Positions 27,666-36,126 of a stretch of DNA of 64,000 bases are shown in pieces. The stretch's first letter is position 1. The number at the start of each line of letters is the position of its first letter. The stretch spans positions 2,632,063 through 2,696,062 of the forward strand of contig CP036272.1 of assembly GCA_007745635.1 (NCBI GenBank), written 5' to 3'. The stretch is from Stieleria bergensis (lineage in GTDB: Bacteria > Planctomycetota > Planctomycetia > Pirellulales > Pirellulaceae). The position numbers were made by a program, and so were the translations under genes. Under the pieces are notes generated by a model. The model made no database searches, had not been told where the DNA came from, and worked only from the letters and a program-made list of their open reading frames with translations.

Positions 27666-28064
27666 CTGTGTGAGAAGCGATTCAATCGTGTTCAAAAACA
27701 GCGACGTGGAGAACACTTTTGCCATGCCCATTGCATTCGACGTGAAGTTTATAACGTTTCCCGTCATGTTTTTTGGTTCAGCGTGAAATTGATTTTTCGA
27801 ACTGAGTCGTTAATCTCTTTTGGAAGCAGTGCCTATTGCGCTCACGCGCGAATCTCCAGCAAAGGCAAGTGAAATCACCTTCTCTGTCTCCACCAGTTCG
27901 CCGCCAAAGACTTGGCGAGCGACCAATCGATGGCTCCGACGAAGGCAGATTCCAAACGGCCTACGCGCTACAAGCCAAGTCCGGCTGACGTTGTTCAGCG
28001 CGATGTTGTCTTGCCGCTCTTAGTTTTCTGTCTCGACTTTCATGAATTCCCCTGTGTCTTGCGG
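27666..28064. other. Intergenic region, about 400 bp
   Basis: No supported gene. The part next to 28065 may be decayed DNA of the IS relic described there, but no orfB sequence could be recognised in any frame. Confidence 0.4.
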
Positions 28065-28364
28065 TCAGACGATCATGTGGGGGCACGTGGCGTGCTCCTC
28101 TAGCAGTTCATCGACGACTTCGTTCTTGTGAACGAACTCTGCTTCTAGCTTATCGTTTTTTTGCTCGTGGCTGGTTTTGCGTTGTTGATTGCCTGTCGAC
28201 TCAAACGCTTTCTCGCCGTTTTCAAAGAGTTGCTTCTGCCACCAGTACAACAGAGTGGGCTGGATTCGATATTCTTCACAGAGCAACGAGATCGGAACTT
28301 GACCGACCGGATGTCGGTGGACGATTTGCTAGCCACTGATGGTGCCTCGCTTTCTACGAGGCAT
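28065..28364 (-). pseudogene. IS3-family orfA remnant with in-frame stop
   Basis: From the ATG at 28364 the frame reads MPRRKRGTISG, then a TAG, then QIVHRHPVGQVPISLLCEE and EYRIQPTLLYWWQKQLFENG...KAFES...KNEVVDELLEEH. This aligns with the OrfA at 39361 (PVSQIADEMHVQPTMIHNWINSVLQQAERSFES, KNEVISELMEEN). After LLEEH the sequence departs (ATCPHMIV, stop). One nonsense codon plus loss of orfB make it inactive. Confidence 0.65.
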
Positions 28365-28437
28365 GGAAATCTCCTGAGGAAGTCAAGAGATTAACTCACC
28401 AAACTGAAACGTCCGGTTCTAACGGAAGCATTACGCA
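28065..28437 (-). mobile_element. Degenerate IS3-family relic related to the IS at 39292
   Basis: The minus strand carries a broken orfA (28065-28364). Upstream of its ATG the leader GGTGAGTTAATCTC...CTCAGGAGATTT resembles the leader of the 39292 element (GGTGAATTAATCTC...GAGGAGAATT), so the left part of a related element is preserved. The outer limit near 28437 is a guess. OrfB is not recognisable. It lies just downstream of the conflict-type operon. Confidence 0.55.
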
Positions 28438-28721
28438 TGGAAACACAAGAGTCTAGACGACGTGCTAATGGCAATCACAGTGAACACGTCATGGATGGAA
28501 ACGGGAAACGCTCAAACAGACTTGCAAATGCGAGGCTCCCCATGCCTCGATTGAGTGGCATGAGTTTCTCTAAGACGAATTAATCGTCGGTGAAGTTTTC
28601 CCCTGGAAACGATCCGCAGTTCCTTCCCATGGCCCTTACCACGATTGGGATGCAGTGAGTCAGATCATGGAAGAAGAGATGATACACTCGGTCGGTATCT
28701 CACTTAGCTTGAAAATGTTTG

Positions 28722-29561
28722 CTAGTTACCGGTGACGATTTTGGCCGTGGTAAAGACACCATGGCCATTATCTCTTGCAAGAGTCTCGAGCGTTTGCATG
28801 TCCTCGCTGAGCCCAATGGTGTGAATCCTCGTCAGCTTTGGCCGACTCCGATTGTAACTCGTAATTTGTTCAGTTTCGCGAGAATCAAATTCGCCATCAG
28901 TGAGGATGACCACGCAATCCGGGGAGAGATCCAAAGCAATTTTAACGGCTCCCAAAGGAGAGGTGCCTCCGCCTGGAGTGACACGATCTAGCGACCTCTT
29001 GGTTCGTTGCTTAACTGAATCGCTCGCTGAAACAAGACTTGGTTGCGTGATCTCATACGCACTTGTGTCAAACATCAACACTGCAAACATCTGCTGCGAA
29101 TCCAAGGCGTCGATGGAGTCTTTCAGCGCTTTCAAAACACTCTGAAACCGGGAAAGAGACATACTCCCCGATTTGTCGATCACATAAACAACAGACCCCA
29201 TTTCTTCACTTACTCGAAGCGGGTTGCCAACTCCTTCACAAAGCGGGACAGGATTAGTGTCAAACTCGATCAACCGTGAAGGCTTGGAAGGCTTCGTCCG
29301 ACTGGTTGATCGTAATCGGTCGCCCCTGTCAGATTGGGTGTTTCCGGAGTGCACACCTGCCCCTTCGCCCTCGCGGCCTCGCCCATTTCCTAAGAGCCCT
29401 CTCGATTTTCCAACAAGGATCGCAGTGAAAATGATCAAGAGTGCCAAAGCAGATATCGCAAGTCCAATCCAGTACCAGTAGGCCTCCCGTTCCCGTGAAG
29501 TCCGCTCAACAAGCGGAGGTCCTTCGCGATACAGCGGTGGCGGGCCAGACTGCCTATTCAT
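28722..29561 (-). CDS. Membrane-anchored von Willebrand factor A protein
   Basis: 279 residues. A short cytoplasmic N-terminus, a membrane span at about 30-50, a low-complexity G/R/S/T-rich linker (about 52-98), then a vWA domain with a complete metal-binding MIDAS: D129-x-S131-x-S133 (VVYVIDKSGSMS), T200 (GGGTSPLGAV) and D222 (ILTDGEFD). vWA domains bind partner proteins or assemble complexes in a metal-dependent way. It is the last gene of the 39291-28722 operon, 109 bp after the ExbD-like gene, and probably scores or tethers the membrane complex; this role is inferred. Confidence 0.8.
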   Translation of the reverse strand: MNRQSGPPPLYREGPPLVERTSREREAYWYWIGLAISALALLIIFTAILVGKSRGLLGNGRGREGEGAGVHSGNTQSDRGDRLRSTSRTKPSKPSRLIEFDTNPVPLCEGVGNPLRVSEEMGSVVYVIDKSGSMSLSRFQSVLKALKDSIDALDSQQMFAVLMFDTSAYEITQPSLVSASDSVKQRTKRSLDRVTPGGGTSPLGAVKIALDLSPDCVVILTDGEFDSRETEQITSYNRSRPKLTRIHTIGLSEDMQTLETLARDNGHGVFTTAKIVTGN

Positions 29562-29670
29562 TCGATATCATCTCCGAAGAACAAATATTTAAGTGGTCTC
29601 GGCCTTCTCTCCATTGACGCCCATTATCGAATGCAGTCGCATCAAAGAGATTCTCGTGGACCTGACGCCA

Positions 29671-30576
29671 CTATTGAACCATTTGCGTTCCTGAACCGCG
29701 ACTCAACGTCAGAGGCTGATCCTTTTCCATTAGCCAAAGTTGGTAAGAGACACCTTTTTCAATCAACAGCCCCCTCAAGATGTGGAAATCTGCATATGAG
29801 TTTGGCCAGATAGCAATCGTCAAGATTTTTCGGCTACTCGCAATATCGCCGAGTAGTTTCTGGAATTCTGGGTTTTCCTGCAAACGTGCCAGTTCCCAAC
29901 CTTCGCCTACTATCGGCTCGACGCCCCAACTTCCTGAATCCTGCTGGGTGAAGCGAATCTGACCGGTACTTGAAACCCCCGAAAAAAGTGCAATTGGCCC
30001 CGAAAAATAGCCATAGCTGCGGTCAACGAGTGCTAATTCCGACCCCGCGCGACTGCTTTGCACCTTTGGCAATTGCAGAGTCATCATTTTACTCTCAAAC
30101 AAGGCGCTATTTCGCCTCTCAGCCGCTTTGTATCTTTTCATGGCAGCCGAATGCGAAGTCTGAACGTCGCGGTTTTCTTCTTTTTGCTTTGCGTTTCTGT
30201 CAAGCAAGTTAGCGAGTTGCTTTGCGACATCTGAACGAGTGGAGGAAACTTGCCGCAGAGTTTCTTCATATTCAGAAAGTTCATTGCGCAGATCGAGGTA
30301 CTCTTGGTCATCACCGGTCGGTTCGGTCTCCGGTAATGCTTGCAGAGCCGCATGTAAGTTCGAAGACTCCGCCGAAAGAGAATCTAGCTTTGTCGTCAAA
30401 TCTCGGAGTTCGTCAGAACTAGGGGCCCGCTCGGACGGATCATTGGTCTCGATGATCGAACGACTTTGAATCATGATTGCCAAGAGTATGGCAAGGAAAA
30501 CAATGCCACCGAACGTGTTGCAAATGGTATCAAGGAACAGATCGAAACTTGAACCGGAATCTTCCTTATTTCTCAT
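29671..30576 (-). CDS. ExbD/TolR-like protein 2 with coiled coil
   Basis: 301 residues with one N-terminal membrane span (about 13-37, FDLFLDTICNTFGGIVFLAI). D16 within the span aligns with D18 of the preceding gene product and with the proton-carrying Asp of ExbD/TolR/MotB; D12 is also acidic. A long coiled coil follows (about 55-165), then a C-terminal globular part (about 185-290; ILTIAIWPNSYADFHILRGLLIEKGV) that resembles the ExbD periplasmic domain. Start overlaps the previous stop by 4 bp (ATGA). Expected to pair with the TolQ/ExbB-like subunit. Confidence 0.65.
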   Translation of the reverse strand: MRNKEDSGSSFDLFLDTICNTFGGIVFLAILLAIMIQSRSIIETNDPSERAPSSDELRDLTTKLDSLSAESSNLHAALQALPETEPTGDDQEYLDLRNELSEYEETLRQVSSTRSDVAKQLANLLDRNAKQKEENRDVQTSHSAAMKRYKAAERRNSALFESKMMTLQLPKVQSSRAGSELALVDRSYGYFSGPIALFSGVSSTGQIRFTQQDSGSWGVEPIVGEGWELARLQENPEFQKLLGDIASSRKILTIAIWPNSYADFHILRGLLIEKGVSYQLWLMEKDQPLTLSRGSGTQMVQ

Positions 30577-31403
30577 TTTAGGTCGGCTGCCTCGAATTCG
30601 AGGAGAACAGAATGCTGCGTCTCGACGACGGAATAGCCAAAGGATGCACGAGACTTTTTAAGCGAAGACTTGATCGCCCGAAACTCCGACGCCCCCCCTG
30701 GTTCGACCAACACGAGTACGTGGCGATCGTTTAATGGAGTTAACGCCAGCCAATCATCTACACGGTCTGCTCGATCCCCGCCGACGAAACTCTCCTGCGA
30801 ACGTGTTAGGCTATCCTTGATCTTAATCGCGTCTCGTGACACTGTGATCAGAACGAGGAACCGACCATCCTCGAGCCGACTGCGATAGATCTCCGAACTG
30901 TCACTTGAAAGCCGTTGGGAATGCGACTCAAATTCCTGTGACTCATTGTTAAGTTTGACGGTGTCCTGCTTTAGTGGACCAAGATCACTTGCCTGCGCCA
31001 ACAGACCTTCAAATTCATGTTCGGTTTTACCTTGATGCTCGTTCAGGCGAGCTATCTCGGCATGAACCTGCTCTATTAGCCTCTTGGAGGACTGCACACT
31101 GTTCTTGAGAGTAGCGATGGTCTCCTCTCGATTAAATTGATTCACTTCACTGGAAGTCGCAAGTTGTTTGGAACGTGTTTCTAGCTTTTCTCTGAGATCC
31201 TGAACCTCGGATTCCAGATTGGCGATCGTTTCCAAAAGCGGTGAGACGTTCGCAGATTTTTTTTCGCCTGCAGTTTCTACACGTTGAGCTAACTCAAGTA
31301 CTAAGATGAGCGTCACAAGAATAAAAATGCCAACGACAGCAGTGATGATGTCTTGGAATGCAAAGAATGAGACGCCTGGTCCCACAGAGCGTCGTCTAGC
31401 CAT
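30573..31403 (-). CDS. ExbD/TolR-like protein 1 with coiled coil
   Basis: 276 residues. MARRRSVGPGVSFFAFQDIITAVVG... gives a basic N-terminus and a single membrane span (about 12-38) containing D18, the expected proton-binding aspartate. A coiled coil (about 45-155) leads to a globular C-terminus (FLVLITVSRDAIKIK, DRHVLVLVEPGGASEFRAIKSSLKK) of ExbD type. The ATG directly follows the TAG of the TolQ-like gene, so the two are translationally linked. Confidence 0.7.
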   Translation of the reverse strand: MARRRSVGPGVSFFAFQDIITAVVGIFILVTLILVLELAQRVETAGEKKSANVSPLLETIANLESEVQDLREKLETRSKQLATSSEVNQFNREETIATLKNSVQSSKRLIEQVHAEIARLNEHQGKTEHEFEGLLAQASDLGPLKQDTVKLNNESQEFESHSQRLSSDSSEIYRSRLEDGRFLVLITVSRDAIKIKDSLTRSQESFVGGDRADRVDDWLALTPLNDRHVLVLVEPGGASEFRAIKSSLKKSRASFGYSVVETQHSVLLEFEAADLK

Positions 31404-32297
31404 CTAGTTTGGTTCCTGTTCGCGTTGAACCTTGATTCGACTGACAATCTGCCGTAGCCCATAGTCCTGGCAGTCGTCTAAGAACACTTCCTCCGCCTTT
31501 TTTTGCGAGGTGATCCAGAGCTGTAAGACCAGCGCGATGACGAGCGCCAAGAGCGTGGTTTCGAACGCTGTGCTAAGCCCGCCAGTGACTTCTTTGAGCG
31601 AACCAACGATTCCGCTCACATCCGTCTGATTGTCAAGTAGGCTGCTGAAATTCCCAATCGCACTCGCCAAGCCCAAAACGGTGCCAATGAAACCAAGCAC
31701 CGGGATCGCCCACAAAAATCCGCCCAATGTCGCGAACGAAGTTTGATGCGTGGACTCGTCGCGTTCACCAATTGACCGAAGAATGTCGTCCACATCGCTG
31801 GCTCGCCCCAGATTCTTTAGACTTGTGAGCGCAATAAGGATGCGGTTGTAAACAAGGAAGCGTTGTGGATCGTCAGCAATTGCGTAGATCGCTCGAATCA
31901 CCTGATCGGCGGAGGTGGTCGTCAGAACAAACTCATGATTTTCCGGAATGACAGCGTGGCGGAGCGCGCGTCTCTGAATCGATAGTTTGCGTTTTTTGAA
32001 AACCAAAATCACAGCGCACCATAGCCCAAGAAAGACCGCGATGTATTGGGTGGGGCCACGTTCCAGCAGCATGGAGCGAAACGGACCTTCGGGAAAAAGG
32101 TACACTCCATAAAAGAAAAAGGTCGTCAACACAATCGCGACAAGACCCGCAAACCCTGAGTTGACTGCAGTACCGCTTCCCGCCCGTACGCCTAGCAGAC
32201 GTTCCGGGTCAGCACGCAAAACACTTAGCGGGCGCGGTAACGCCGGACTAACGGACTGATCACTTCGATTAAATTGTTGGGGCATAGATTCCATCAA
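31404..32297 (-). CDS. MotA/TolQ/ExbB proton-channel family protein
   Basis: 297 residues with about four membrane spans (46-68, 83-100, 192-215, 240-262). The last two carry the family signature: AIPVLGFIGTVLGLASAIGNF and LSTAFETTLLALVIALVLQL. These proteins form a pentameric channel around a dimer of ExbD/MotB-type subunits and convert ion motive force into mechanical work. Two candidate partners follow immediately, and the GYF-domain gene precedes it with a 4-bp overlap. A MotA-like cytoplasmic loop (about 105-190) is short compared with Zorya ZorA tails. Confidence 0.85.
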   Translation of the reverse strand: MMESMPQQFNRSDQSVSPALPRPLSVLRADPERLLGVRAGSGTAVNSGFAGLVAIVLTTFFFYGVYLFPEGPFRSMLLERGPTQYIAVFLGLWCAVILVFKKRKLSIQRRALRHAVIPENHEFVLTTTSADQVIRAIYAIADDPQRFLVYNRILIALTSLKNLGRASDVDDILRSIGERDESTHQTSFATLGGFLWAIPVLGFIGTVLGLASAIGNFSSLLDNQTDVSGIVGSLKEVTGGLSTAFETTLLALVIALVLQLWITSQKKAEEVFLDDCQDYGLRQIVSRIKVQREQEPN

Positions 32298-33226
32298 ATT
32301 TCCTGAGAGGCGACTGCTGCCGCAAGCACTGTGGTCAAGAGCAATCCACCTAACGAAAGAACTTGGAAAACAAGCACCACGAGGGCACAGTATTTCCAGA
32401 AGACTCCAACACGCCGCACAGCTTCAATTGCAAGGTCCTCCCTCTCGGCTGAAAGCCCCTTGAGACTATTCGCGTATCTAAGCAAAAGTACTCCCGCCGC
32501 GAACATTAGGCCGCTAATAGTGATTCCGCAAAGCCCCGCAGGTACCGATCCTCTTTCATTTCCCACACTCCATGAAGCGACATCCGCAATCAACATAGTC
32601 GCCATAAAAAAGAGCAATTGCAAACTGGAGAAGACCATTATTGAAATTGCTAGAAATAATACTGAAATTCGCGAATTGACCATGCCTTTCAAAATGGAAC
32701 GACTTTCAATTCCTACTCGCCCTCTGGTGATTTCTGCTTCTGGCGATTCATGCGAATTCATCGAGGCCAGTGGTGCCTGACTAAACCTTTCCGGGAGACT
32801 TGATTTGGCTGGTAGCCAATCGTCAAAACCCGCTCGCCAAATCAGAGTATTCGACGTTAGACTTCCCGACTTGATGAGAGCATCGATTTCGGTAAGTGTT
32901 AGTGGTCCCGTGGGTTCGCCGTCGATGTGAGCATACCACTCGACGGAGTTGTCATGCGGCTCACCTTCTCGAATCGCAAGAACAGGACCGCGTGACGAAA
33001 GTTGATTGTCGTTGTTCGACGATTCCAAACGTGAACTGGGCGCGGCCGATGGCTTTGTTGCAAAAAGGTCACCAAACTCCTCGGCCTGCATCCAAGAGAT
33101 GCCGTCCGCAGAGACGTCGTGGAGTCGCGTAACCTGCCCACGTTTGACTAGCTCTCTTACCTTCTCAAGGGAGAGAGGGCCAAGCGTCTTTCCCTTGAAG
33201 CGGATATAAACACGGTCGCTGCTCAT
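32294..33226 (-). CDS. Two-GYF-domain membrane protein
   Basis: 310 residues. Two GYF_2/DUF4339-type domains are visible, at about 6-55 (VYIRFKGKTLGPLSLEKVRE...GISWMQAEEF) and 97-145 (WYAHIDGEPTGPLTLTEIDAL...FDDWLPAKS); such domains bind proline-rich peptides or membrane partners. After a linker come three or four membrane spans (about 190-215, 230-250, 275-305). 4-bp overlaps join it to the genes on both sides. Likely an adaptor within the membrane complex; binding partner unknown. Confidence 0.8.
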   Translation of the reverse strand: MSSDRVYIRFKGKTLGPLSLEKVRELVKRGQVTRLHDVSADGISWMQAEEFGDLFATKPSAAPSSRLESSNNDNQLSSRGPVLAIREGEPHDNSVEWYAHIDGEPTGPLTLTEIDALIKSGSLTSNTLIWRAGFDDWLPAKSSLPERFSQAPLASMNSHESPEAEITRGRVGIESRSILKGMVNSRISVLFLAISIMVFSSLQLLFFMATMLIADVASWSVGNERGSVPAGLCGITISGLMFAAGVLLLRYANSLKGLSAEREDLAIEAVRRVGVFWKYCALVVLVFQVLSLGGLLLTTVLAAAVASQEI

Positions 33227-36126
33227 CTATTTTTGCTCGGGAAAAAAAACACCGGTCGTCCTACAACACAATCGTCTGTGTCTTCCAATAGTTCGGCTTC
33301 GCCTGACCGAAGATTACCAATTACCACCCAGTCTGCACGTCCATCCGAACTTGATCGGACAACTGCCAAACGGCCCGCTTCATCATTGACGGTGTCAAGA
33401 CGGTCCTGGAGAAGGCTGACCTCAAACTCACCGTAACGATTAGAGCCCAAGACTCCGACCCAAGTGTATTTCATCTTTTCCAGCGTCTTAACTTCTAAAA
33501 GTGGCTGCGGACGCTTTCCGTAAACATCGGCAAGTCGCTGTCGCAGCGAATCCTGAAGTCCGCCGGCCAGGTTCGACTCAAACTTCTTGGGTGAAAACCA
33601 ATCTTCTGTTTGGGAGCTTCTCTCACTTAGTGTTTGCAGTTGTTCCGCAAGTTGTGTCTCCAGCCAATCACTTCCCTCGCACGCACCGCTGAGAAGATAA
33701 GACACCAGAATCTCTTTGACTTGCGAATCAAGCTCATCACGAGCCTGAAGATTTGCAATGAGCTTCAAAAACTGCCCGGACCAATCTGTTAAAAATTCAG
33801 TCTCGTTCCGCCGGTATTCATCAAGCAACCTCGTGATTGACTGATTGGGCTCGGGGAAAACATGCAGGTCACCTGATAGACCTCTGGTCGCGACGGCGCC
33901 GGACTGATTGACAACAACTTCAATGCCGCGCAGGACCGAACTACCGGAGGCATCTGACGCAAAAGTTTTGCGGTTAGCGTCAAAGTAAGACTTGAAGACG
34001 AAGTACCGCTCGCGATCACCATCTGACTCGACAACAGTGTAGAAGTCGTTAAAGACAATCGCAGGTAACCCATCAAAAACTCGTTTGAGAATCTCTCGAT
34101 GCTCGTCTAATTCTGAGACACACGATGCAATCTCTTTCGGTAGGCCGTCAAGGCGTTCGCCTACCGAGTCATTCATTTGATCCTGTGCCGCCCGGAAAGC
34201 CTTCATGCTTTCCTCAGAAAGATCCGCTCGCAAAGCCAACGATGTCGCCTCAATAAATTCGTTCCACGACAGTGCTGCAGTCCACAAGTCACTTTCTTCA
34301 GCGACAAAATTCAACTCATCAGCAATCGGAGAATTTGGGAAAGCTTCACTGAAACGTTGAAGATTTTCGGCCAAGCTATCCAACGAGGGTGACAAAAGGA
34401 TCTTCTGCCACGCGACATCCATTTTCTGCATTTGCTCCATCCGCGAACGCAGTGATGAGTGGAGATGCGTTGCTCTCTCATGTGCCGCTTTGACCTGCTT
34501 AATCGAAGACTCTGAAGCTTCGGGGAATTCATTCAGAATCGCTTCTAACTCAGAGGCAACGATGGCAATGCCGAGAAGTGTTTCTTCAGCGACAATACCT
34601 TGTTCAAGTTCGTCGAGTTTGCCCCGGTGAGCTTTCAGTTTTTCAAGTTGCTTCAAGGTCTGAGAACTCTCAACTTTAGCTTTCCACAAACTCCATCTCC
34701 GCTGGACCTTAAACGCAGCTGCTTTCTCGGATTCAGTCTTGGCCAGCGTTTCCGCTCGCAATAGTGCGGAACGATCAATGTCCCCTGCTTCAGCCTGATC
34801 CGCGATCTCTAGGTACTCTTTAAACTTGCTCTTTCTGTCTTTTTCTTCTTGAACCTTCTTTTCAAGCTGCAGTGCGATTGAAGCAATCGACGGATGATCA
34901 GCAATGTCCTTTTCGCGAGCCTTAAGATCGGCGTGGAATTGCTCTGCGCCGTCGAAATTCTGTTCCTTCAGCAGCGTCTCAAATTCTGCGACAGCGAGCT
35001 CGATCTTTTGGCTGCGCATTTCTTTGTACTGCCACCAAGCAAACGCAGCAATCAATAAAACGCATGCCGCAATGATGCCTCCCATCCCTAACTGAAACGA
35101 TCGACGTTTGGTGAGAGCTCGTTCTTCAGCGAGGCTTTGATACCGACGCAGCAAGTCCAATGGGATCGGTTCGTCAAACTTCGTACAACCATGATACGCG
35201 GTTTCCAACTCTGAAAGAGATGCGTTGCGGTCGATGGTAGCTTCTAGCTTACCGATTGCACGACTCCAACTTCGACGCTCTTCCTCATCGTGGTCGAGTT
35301 GCGCGATCCATGCCTTAGCGGCCTCGATCTGCTCGGCGATTTCCCGCGGAGCCGGGCGGTCGAGCTTTGCGGCGTTCTGCGCCCAACGCTTTAGCAGTAC
35401 TCGTACCTTATCCTCCTCAAACTGGCAGAAAGCTTCATGAACTTGAGGACCGATCAACTTGATTTCAGACTGCGCTTTGATCGATTCGAACCTAGCACTC
35501 GCATTCTCCAGTTCAGCAGAAAGGCTTTTGTCGGGCGTTATAGTCCAGGCTGTCTCATCTATTTCCCGTCTCAACTCGACGATCGTGCTGACATCTGCTG
35601 ATTTGCTTGCCTCGCGAACCTCCTTTCGAATCTCTTTCAGGCGACCGCGTTCCCAGTTCTCCAAATCATCTTTCCAGGATAAATTCAGTGGGTCATTCTC
35701 GACAAGCTGACGCAATACCTTCAGCCTCCATGCCAAAGGCGCCCGGGCCAACGCCATCTTTCGATGATTCTTCAGCTGACCTGTCAGCCGCTGATTCTCG
35801 ACGATCGCTGCATTAATTTGATTAGCACGCTCTCGATTAACTGCGGGAGGTGCGGGGACTCCCAGTAACTGGAGGATATCAAACCATTCTTCAGCTTCTG
35901 GAAAATCAAAAACTGATGCATCGTCAACAACATCAGGAGCGATGGATGCCTGATGAATCGCTTCAGACTTCAGTCCCTTGTCCAACAAGGAGCCGACGTT
36001 TGCAAGCCGCTTATTTATCCGAGACACTTCCTCAGAATACTCAGAGGCCAGCAAACGCATTGCCTCCTCTGTAATACCATCTCGCTGCCTAAGCGATTCG
36101 CGAATCCGCTGGGTGATGCCTGTCAT
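33223..36126 (-). CDS. Large coiled-coil protein with central membrane span
   Basis: 967 residues, no enzymatic motif seen. An N-terminal helical cytoplasmic part of about 340 residues (with FPEAEEWFDILQLLGVP and WERGRLKEIRKEV), one membrane span at about 346-365 (GMGGIIAACVLLIAAFAWWQ), then a long alpha-helical and coiled-coil region to about 640 and a mixed C-terminus (ITRLLDEYRRNETEFLTDW). It resembles the next upstream protein in layout: cytoplasmic head, one span, long helical stalk. Both ends overlap neighbours by 4 bp. Probably a structural or signalling rod spanning from GTPase complex to cell envelope; inference only. Confidence 0.7.
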   Translation of the reverse strand: MTGITQRIRESLRQRDGITEEAMRLLASEYSEEVSRINKRLANVGSLLDKGLKSEAIHQASIAPDVVDDASVFDFPEAEEWFDILQLLGVPAPPAVNRERANQINAAIVENQRLTGQLKNHRKMALARAPLAWRLKVLRQLVENDPLNLSWKDDLENWERGRLKEIRKEVREASKSADVSTIVELRREIDETAWTITPDKSLSAELENASARFESIKAQSEIKLIGPQVHEAFCQFEEDKVRVLLKRWAQNAAKLDRPAPREIAEQIEAAKAWIAQLDHDEEERRSWSRAIGKLEATIDRNASLSELETAYHGCTKFDEPIPLDLLRRYQSLAEERALTKRRSFQLGMGGIIAACVLLIAAFAWWQYKEMRSQKIELAVAEFETLLKEQNFDGAEQFHADLKAREKDIADHPSIASIALQLEKKVQEEKDRKSKFKEYLEIADQAEAGDIDRSALLRAETLAKTESEKAAAFKVQRRWSLWKAKVESSQTLKQLEKLKAHRGKLDELEQGIVAEETLLGIAIVASELEAILNEFPEASESSIKQVKAAHERATHLHSSLRSRMEQMQKMDVAWQKILLSPSLDSLAENLQRFSEAFPNSPIADELNFVAEESDLWTAALSWNEFIEATSLALRADLSEESMKAFRAAQDQMNDSVGERLDGLPKEIASCVSELDEHREILKRVFDGLPAIVFNDFYTVVESDGDRERYFVFKSYFDANRKTFASDASGSSVLRGIEVVVNQSGAVATRGLSGDLHVFPEPNQSITRLLDEYRRNETEFLTDWSGQFLKLIANLQARDELDSQVKEILVSYLLSGACEGSDWLETQLAEQLQTLSERSSQTEDWFSPKKFESNLAGGLQDSLRQRLADVYGKRPQPLLEVKTLEKMKYTWVGVLGSNRYGEFEVSLLQDRLDTVNDEAGRLAVVRSSSDGRADWVVIGNLRSGEAELLEDTDDCVVGRPVFFFPSKNR

